A stretch of 64,000 bases of DNA from Plasmodium relictum (Eukaryota > Apicomplexa > Aconoidasida > Haemosporida > Plasmodiidae). The stretch is taken from positions 1,922,001-1,986,000 of the forward strand of contig NC_041692.1 in NCBI RefSeq assembly GCF_900005765.1. The letters run 5' to 3'. A model generated the notes under the pieces. It did not search any database. It saw only the letters and a list, made by a program, of their open reading frames with translations, and was not told the DNA's origin. The position numbers and the translations under genes are program-made. Below are positions 57,769 to 64,000 of this stretch, piece by piece (position 1 is the first letter of the stretch; the number at the start of each line of letters is the position of its first letter).

Positions 57769-58083
57769 TCAAATAATGAGATAAAAGAAATATTAATATT
57801 TCATAATACAATAAAATAATATAATATGAAATAATTAATAATTTGATCAAATAATGAAATAACAGAAACCTTTTCTATCCAACAAGTATTCATATATATA
57901 GAGATTCACATATATGTTTAATAAAGTTGTAGATAGAAATATTTTTTTTAAATATTTTTTTTTTTTTCATCTTATGTTTTTTTGGCTATTTTATTTTATA
58001 TTTTTTTTTTTTCTATTAAGAATTTTTTTTTTTAGTGTTTTTATTTTTTCTTATTTCACTTATTATATATAAAGTTTTTCATA
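55372..58083. other. Divergent intergenic region between CPW-WPC and SF3B3 genes
   Basis: About 2.7 kb, the longest gap in the window, holding the promoters of two divergent genes. Next to the CPW-WPC start is a GA-repeat (about 55456-55472) in a purine-rich tract, and a 12-bp palindrome gtgtatatacac lies at 55634-55645. The middle is poly-A/T and AT-rich, with an (AT)n run near 57740-57762. T-rich tracts crowd the last 130 bp before the SF3B3 ATG, as often seen in Plasmodium 5' UTRs. No credible ORF, tRNA or snRNA was recognised. I did not find the AP2-O core TAGCTA near the CPW-WPC start in a visual scan. Confidence 0.6.
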
Positions 58084-61000
58084 ATGCCTGTTTTATATCA
58101 TTTAACTTTGCAAAAACCGACAGCCATTACTAAAGCTGTCTACGGTAATTTTTCTGGGCCTAGAGCACATGAAATAATAGTAGCAAAAGGACAGGTATTG
58201 GAGTTATTAAGAGCAGATAAACAAGGAAAATTGAATCTGATAGTTTCTAGAGATATATTTGGTATCATAAGATGTATATCTACTTTTAGGTTAACGGGTA
58301 GCAATAAAGATTATATAGTAATTGGAAGTGATTCAGGAAGATTAGTGATATTAGAATATAGCAATGAAAAAAGTGATTTTATAAGGGTCCACTGTGAAAC
58401 ATATGGAAAGAGCGGTATACGACGAATAATACCTGGGGAATACATAGCAGTAGATCCTAAAGGAAGAGCTTTAATGATATGTGCAATAGAAAGACAAAAA
58501 TTCGTATACATATTAAATAGAGATAATAAAGAAAATTTAACTATTAGTAGTCCATTAGAAGCACACAAATCACATTCTATTTGTCATGATGTAGTAGGAT
58601 TAAATGTAGGTTTTGAAAATCCTATGTTTGCATCTATTGAGCAAAATTATGAACTGCTAGATAAGCAATCTAATATAGATGATTTAGATTATCCTAAAAA
58701 GGGGTTATGTTTTTGGGAAATGGATTTAGGGTTAAATCATGTAATAAAAAAATATACACTTCCAATTGACATTACTGCACATTTACTCATTCCAATACCA
58801 GGTGGACAACAAGGACCTAGTGGAGTTATTGTTTGCTGTGAAAACTATTTGGTTTATAAAAAGGCCGATCATGAAGATATATATTGTTCTTATCCTAGAA
58901 GATTAGAAATAAGTGAGGATAAAAATATTTCTATTGTTTGTTGGACTATGCATAGAATTAAAAAATTCTTTTTCATTCTTATTCAATCGGAATATGGAGA
59001 TTTATATAAAATTGAAATGGATCATGAAGATGGTATTGTAAAAGAAATTGTTTGTAAATATTTTGATACAGTTCCTATTGCTAATTCTATATGTGTATTA
59101 AAGTCTGGTTCTTTATTTGTCGCTGCTGAGTTTGGAAATCATTTTTTTTATCAGTTTTCTGGAATAGGAGATGATAATAATGATCTTATGTGTACTTCTA
59201 ATCATCCCTTAGGAAAAAATGCTATTATAGCTTTTAAAACTCAAAAATTAAAAAACTTATTCTTAGTGGATCAAATATATTCTTTATCTCCAATTTTAGA
59301 TATGAAAATACTTGACGCTAAAAATGCTAACTCTCCACAAATTTATACTTTATGTGGAAGAGGTCCTAGATCCTCTCTTCGAATTTTACAACATGGGCTA
59401 AGTATTGAAGAGTTAGCTGATAATGAACTTCCTGGAAAACCTAAATATATATGGACCGTTAAAAAAGACAATACAAGTGAATATGATGGTTATATTGTAG
59501 TAAGTTTTGAGGGAAGCACTTTAATACTAGAAATTGGAGAAACAGTAGAAGAAGTATATGATAGTTTACTTTTAACAAATGTTACAACTTTGCATATAAA
59601 TATTTTATATGACAATTCATTTATTCAAGTATATGATACAGGAATTAGGCATATCAACGGAAAAATCGTTCAAGAGTGGGTTGCACCAAAAAATAAGCAA
59701 ATTAAAGCGGCTTGCTCTAATAGTGCTCAAATTGTTATATCCCTAAGTGGTGGTGAGTTAATATACTTTGAAATAGATGAATCTCACACATTAGTAGAAA
59801 TATTTCGAAAGAATTTAAATGTAGAAATTTTATGTTTATCTATGCAACAAATATCAGAAAATAGATTAAGAGCTAATTTTTTGGCTGTTGGATGTTTAGA
59901 TAACGTTGTAAGGCTATTATCTATTGAAAAAGATAAGTATTTTAAACAACTTTCAACATATTTATTACCAAATAATTCTTCACCGCAAGACATATGCATA
60001 TCTGAAATGAAAGAATTAGGAAATGATAAAGAACGCAATGCTTTATTTCTGAATATTGGTTTAAATACTGGTGTTTTACTAAGAAGTATTATTGATCCAG
60101 TAGCTGGTACTTTAAGTAATCACTATTCTAAATATTTAGGAGCTAAAAGTGTAAAAATATGTCATGTAAATGTAAATAAAAACCCAGCCCTATTAGTTCT
60201 ATGCGAAAAAACATATTTATGTTATGTTTATCAAGGAAAATATGTTTATTCTCCTTTAAATTATGATATGCTAGAGTATGCATCTTCTTTTTATTCAGAA
60301 CAATGTTCTGATGGCTATGTAGCAATATCTGGAAATAGTTTAAGAATATTTCGATTTTATCGATTAGGAGAAGTATTTAGTCAAAATATATTACATTTGA
60401 CTTTTACTCCTCGAAAAATTGTCTCTTTACCATTTCCTTCATTGTTTTATGACCATGACTCTTCAATAGAAGTAGAAAGAAAGAAGAAAATACGTATGCT
60501 TGCAATAATTGAAGCAGATCATAATTCATATGATGAAAATACTCAAAAAGAAATACAAAAAGCATTAAAAGATATTAAATTAGATATTGGTGATAAAGAA
60601 AATAAAGAAAATATGAATAATGAGAACAATGAAATTGATACAAACAAGCAGAATGAATCAACATCAAATAATAATTCTTCCCAAAATAATATACAGGGTC
60701 TGTCAAATGATGCTAATAAAAACGATGTAGATAATAATAATAATACTATAAATGAGACAAATGAAGAAGAAAATGAAGAAGAGTTATTATATGATAGAAT
60801 AGGAACTTTGAAAGCAGGTGCTGGAAAATGGGGTTCATGTATAAAAATCATTAACCCTATTAATTTACAAATAGTCGATAAAATTTCTTTGGAAATGGAA
60901 GAAGCAGCGTTAAGTGTTTGCGCATGCGAATTAGAAGCTTTACATTGTTTGATTGTAGGAACTACTTCAAATATGTCTTTGAAGTCTAGAAATGTTCCTG

Positions 61001-62604
61001 CTGCAGCTTTACGAGTTTATACTTATGATATAAAATATAAACTAAATTTATTACATATAACCCCTATAGAAGATCAACCTTTTTGTTTCTGCCCTTTTAA
61101 TGGAAGACTTATTGCATCTATTGGTAATAAATTAAGAATATATGCTTTGGGGAAAAAAAAATTACTAAAAAAGTGTGAATATAAGGATATACCAGAAGCA
61201 ATTGTTTCAATCAAAGTCTCTGGGGATCGTATATTTGCTTCTGATATAAGAGAATCTGTTTTAATATTTTTTTATGATTCGAGTCAAAATATAATAAAAT
61301 TAATATCTGATGACATTATACCAAGATGGATTACATGCTCAGAGATTCTTGATCATCACACTATTATTGCTGCTGATAAATTTGATTCTGTATTTATATT
61401 ACGGGTATTTACAAAATTTTATGAATATATCTATATATTTAGCTATATACAGTTTGTTGTATTCATAATACAATAATGTTATGAATTTATTATAATTTAT
61501 GTTTTTATTTTCTTTTCAATTTTTTTTTAATGAATAATATATTTATTATAATAAATAATTTTTATAATAAGAAAGAATTATAATTTAGAAACAGAAAATA
61601 TGAATCTCTATTATATTTTTTATTTTTTTAAGGTACCTGAAGAAGCTAAACAAGAAGAGTATGGTATAACAAATAAATGTTGGTACGGTGGAGAAATTAT
61701 GAATAGCACAAATAAAAATAGAAAAGTAAAGAGATATAATAAATTTTTTTTTTTTATGAAATGTATGTTTTCTTTAACAATATATTTTTTTACTTTTTTT
61801 TCTTTTCTAGTTGGAACATATCATGAGCTTTCATATTGGAGAAATAGTTACTTCTTTACAAAAAGTGAAATTATCTCCTACTAGTAGTGAATGTATAATA
61901 TATTCTACTATTATGGGTACGATTGGAGCTTTTATTCCCTATGATAATAAAGAAGAGGTATATGATAAAATTAAAGAAATTAACATAAAACAAATTAAAA
62001 AATTATATATATAACTCTAAAATAAATACATTATTTAAAAATACTTATTTTCTTTTTTTTTTAATAAATTTCTTTTAAATTATTCTATTTTTTTTTTTTT
62101 TTTACTATTTTAATTTATAATATTTCTTTTTTTTTTTTAGTTGGAATTGACACAACATTTAGAAATAATTTTAAGAACCGAAAAACCTCCTCTATGTGGT
62201 AGAGAACATATATTTTTTCGTTCATATTACCATCCTGTTCAAGTAAAAATAAATTATAAAAAAAAATAAATAAAATAACAAGTTATTTTTTTTATATTTG
62301 AATAAGCTTTTTTTTTATCTTTTTTTTTCTTTTATTAATAATTTGTTATTTTTATTAAACTAAATGCATTTTTAATGTTTTTTGTCTTTAAACTACTTTA
62401 CAAGTTTATATATATATATATATGTATCTGCACACATTTATTTATATATTATTATTAAATTTATAGCATGTTGTTGATGGAGATTTATGCGAACAATTTT
62501 CAAGTTTATCCTATGAAACTCAAAGAAAAATTGCTGCAGATTTAGAAAGAACACCTGATGATATTTTAAGAAAATTAGAAGATATTAGAAATAAAATTTT
62601 GTAA
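58084..62604 (+). CDS. SF3B3: Splicing factor 3B subunit 3 (SAP130 homologue)
   Basis: Five exons: 58084-61404, 61633-61725, 61811-61957, 62141-62242 and 62467-62604. All are phase 0 with GT..AG ends, giving 1,266 residues (human about 1,217). The start MPVLYHLTLQKPTAITKAVYG and the following GNFSG, FRLTGSNKDYIVIGSDSGRL, YGKSGIRRIIPGEYIAVDPKGRA and LTISSPLEAHK match SF3B3 closely. The C-terminal CPSF-A-type propeller shows LGKKKLLKKCEYK, IPRWITCSEILDHHTIIAADKFDSV, then across exons HIMSFHIGE, EKPPLCGREHIFFRSYYHPVQ and HVVDGDLCEQFSSL, ending RTPDDILRKLEDIRNKIL. SF3B3 is a triple beta-propeller scaffold of the U2 snRNP SF3b complex, needed for branch-site recognition in the nucleus. One Asn/Glu-rich insert at about 818-902 is the main departure. 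The ORF read through intron 1 to a stop at 61474-61476 is intronic and not the natural C terminus. Confidence 0.97.
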
Positions 62605-63436
62605 ATTTTTTATTGTTTTAAATTGTCCATTTCATTAAATATTTTTAAAATAAAATAACTTTGAAAACTTTATAACAATTTTAAATTATACTTTATTTTA
62701 ATATATATAATTTTTAATTCATTATATCTAAATAAACACTTACGAATGTACATTTTTTTTTCTTTTTATTATATAGTTAAAAGTAGATATAACTTTTTAG
62801 TGTTATTCACGTAATAAAAAATTGTTATATTAAAATAGTTCTCAATTTTTTAATATCAATAACCAAAATATGCAAACTACCTATTATATATATATATGTA
62901 AAACAATAAAAAAATTTCGCAATTTTTTTATATAATTGTTTTTAATGTTATAAAAACAAAATAAACAGAACTACATTTTAATTGTATACAATTCTTTTAA
63001 ATATTATCTTATGTGTAATTTTTTTTTTTTCAATATGATATATATTTTTACAAAAATTTTAAAGAATTTTCGAAGATTTAAAAAGTAATACTAAAAATAT
63101 AAAACTTTTTAAATATGTTTAGTGTTTTAATGTTATTTTATGCTATATAAAAAAAAAAAAATAAAATATATAAAAATTATAAAAAAAAAAAAAAAATAAA
63201 ATAAAATAAAATAAAATAAATAAAATAAAAAAAATAGGAACAATTTTTTTTTTTTCAAATTAAAAAAAATATTATTATTTAAGAAAATTTTGCAAACATT
63301 TTAAGAAAATAAAACAGAAAGTATTCAGTTATTCTATTTTCTCTTTATATTTTAATTTAAAAATTCATTTTAATTTTTATTTTCAAATATAATTTATTTC
63401 AGCACATTTTTTAATATATATTTTATTTATTAAATC
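62605..63436. other. Intergenic: SF3B3 3' flank and 5' flank of next gene
   Basis: About 0.83 kb between two plus-strand genes. It contains poly-T and poly-A runs, a short AT run near 62886-62898 and an (AAAAT)n-like stretch at about 63191-63232. No coding or RNA gene was seen. Confidence 0.55.
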
Positions 63437-64000
63437 ATGGGACGTTCATCAAGAAGCCGATCAAATAGTTTAAGTAAGAAGCAGAAATGCAGTATACAAA
63501 ATAATATATTCATGCTTTTTCTACTAGTATTATATATATTTTAAGATAATGAAAAATGTTTCATGAATTTTATATATTATGCATAAAATATAAATACAAT
63601 GAAAACTTATAATTAAGGCTCAAAAAATATATATAATTTAACAAATTTCTAATACCTTTATATAATTTATTGATGTATTTCTGAAAAAAATATAGAAGAA
63701 GAAAAAAATATATTTATTTTATATGAATGATTGATATTATGTAGAATGGATATTTTTCTTAATTTAATTTATTAATGTTTCTATTTTTCATTTAAAGTTA
63801 TATATATATGTATATATATATTCCTTGAATAAGACTTTTATATTTCAAATGTTCTTAATTATTTTTTGAAATTAATAACATATAAATCTTTTTCATATTT
63901 TAGGTACTAGATCATCCTTTGTTAAAAGATCTGGTTCAAATGATATGCATAGAGGAAGTAACACAAGCGCACAAAATTATTCAGGTAATTTAATGCAACA
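63437..64000 (+). CDS. 5' end of an unidentified gene with Arg/Ser-rich N terminus (3' partial)
   Basis: ATG at 63437 opens a 37-nt exon encoding MGRSSRSRSNSL, ending at A|GTAAGA (63473/63474). A 430-nt intron would end at TTTTAG (63898-63903), and exon 2 from 63904 continues in frame (1+2, codon AGT) as STRSSFVKRSGSNDMHRGSN. The base composition of both pieces is clearly less AT-rich than the surroundings, which supports coding. A further donor G|GTAATT at 63984/63985 is possible; otherwise the frame runs off the window. An Arg/Ser-rich start of this kind occurs in CHCHD2/Mix17-type mitochondrial proteins and in SR-type RNA-binding proteins; too little is present to choose. Confidence 0.6.

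Noticed and set aside
55372-58083. Subtelomeric or centromeric character for the long AT-rich gap
   Set aside because: Its composition is like the other intergenic gaps, it lacks telomere-like or long satellite repeats, and it is flanked by conserved core genes.
61405-62014. Three separate small ORFs after an SF3B3 ending at 61476
   Set aside because: Conserved SF3B3 C-terminal segments continue across phase-0 introns, so these are exons 2 and 3 of one gene.

Overview
The window is nuclear DNA of a malaria parasite (Plasmodium, or a very close haemosporidian). The evidence is extreme A+T richness, A/T homopolymers and (AT)n runs between genes and in introns, and Lys/Asn-rich proteins with long low-complexity inserts. 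Introns are short and AT-rich with GT..AG ends. The gene content fits too: a CPW-WPC ookinete protein, an apicoplast-type Omp85 with a bipartite leader, and a plasmepsin-like protein. The species cannot be fixed from the sequence. From memory, the order TAF1, helicase, POLE2, aspartyl protease ... CPW-WPC, SF3B3 resembles a chromosome-internal region of P. falciparum chromosome 12; this recollection has not been checked. Nothing subtelomeric was seen (no var, rif or pir-type genes and no telomere repeats).

Layout, left to right. (1) 1-4427 (+): 3' part of a TAF1-like TFIID subunit with one C-terminal bromodomain; the gene continues off the left edge. (2) 5422-10884 (+): ZGRF1-like SF1 helicase with an N-terminal DUF2439-type domain and a large Asn repeat. 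(3) 11161-13164 (-): DNA polymerase epsilon subunit B, two exons. (4) 14495-16785 (-): a six-exon pepsin-fold protein with signal peptide and C-terminal membrane anchor; its first catalytic Asp is replaced by Ile. (5) 17859-18884 (-): FAM98-like protein. (6) 19782-22427 (-): Omp85/Toc75-like outer-membrane protein with a signal-plus-transit-type leader. (7) 23229-50397 (-): a giant VPS13-family bridge-type lipid-transfer protein of about 8,950 residues, with one 26.4-kb exon followed by two small 3' exons. (8) 51986-55371 (-): CPW-WPC protein with ten modules, two exons. (9) 58084-62604 (+): splicing factor SF3B3, one long exon and four short 3' exons. (10) 63437-64000 (+): start of another gene encoding an Arg/Ser-rich N terminus.

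The genes do not form an operon. They are individual eukaryotic transcription units serving general transcription (TAF1), DNA replication and repair (POLE2, ZGRF1-like), RNA processing (SF3B3, perhaps FAM98), organelle membrane biogenesis (Omp85, VPS13) and mosquito-stage surface biology (CPW-WPC). I joined exons by hand, using GT/AG ends, reading phase and continuity of the expected protein family. The resulting models are POLE2 623 aa, aspartyl-protease-like 615 aa, VPS13 8,948 aa, CPW-WPC 1,089 aa and SF3B3 1,266 aa.

I see no convincing novel multi-gene system. The observations most worth a second look are the pseudoprotease-like pepsin fold, the size and near intron-less structure of VPS13, the ZGRF1-type helicase without a visible GRF finger, the FAM98 homologue, and a tentative 46-residue two-exon membrane ORF upstream of VPS13. 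I found no tRNA, rRNA, CRISPR array or mobile element.
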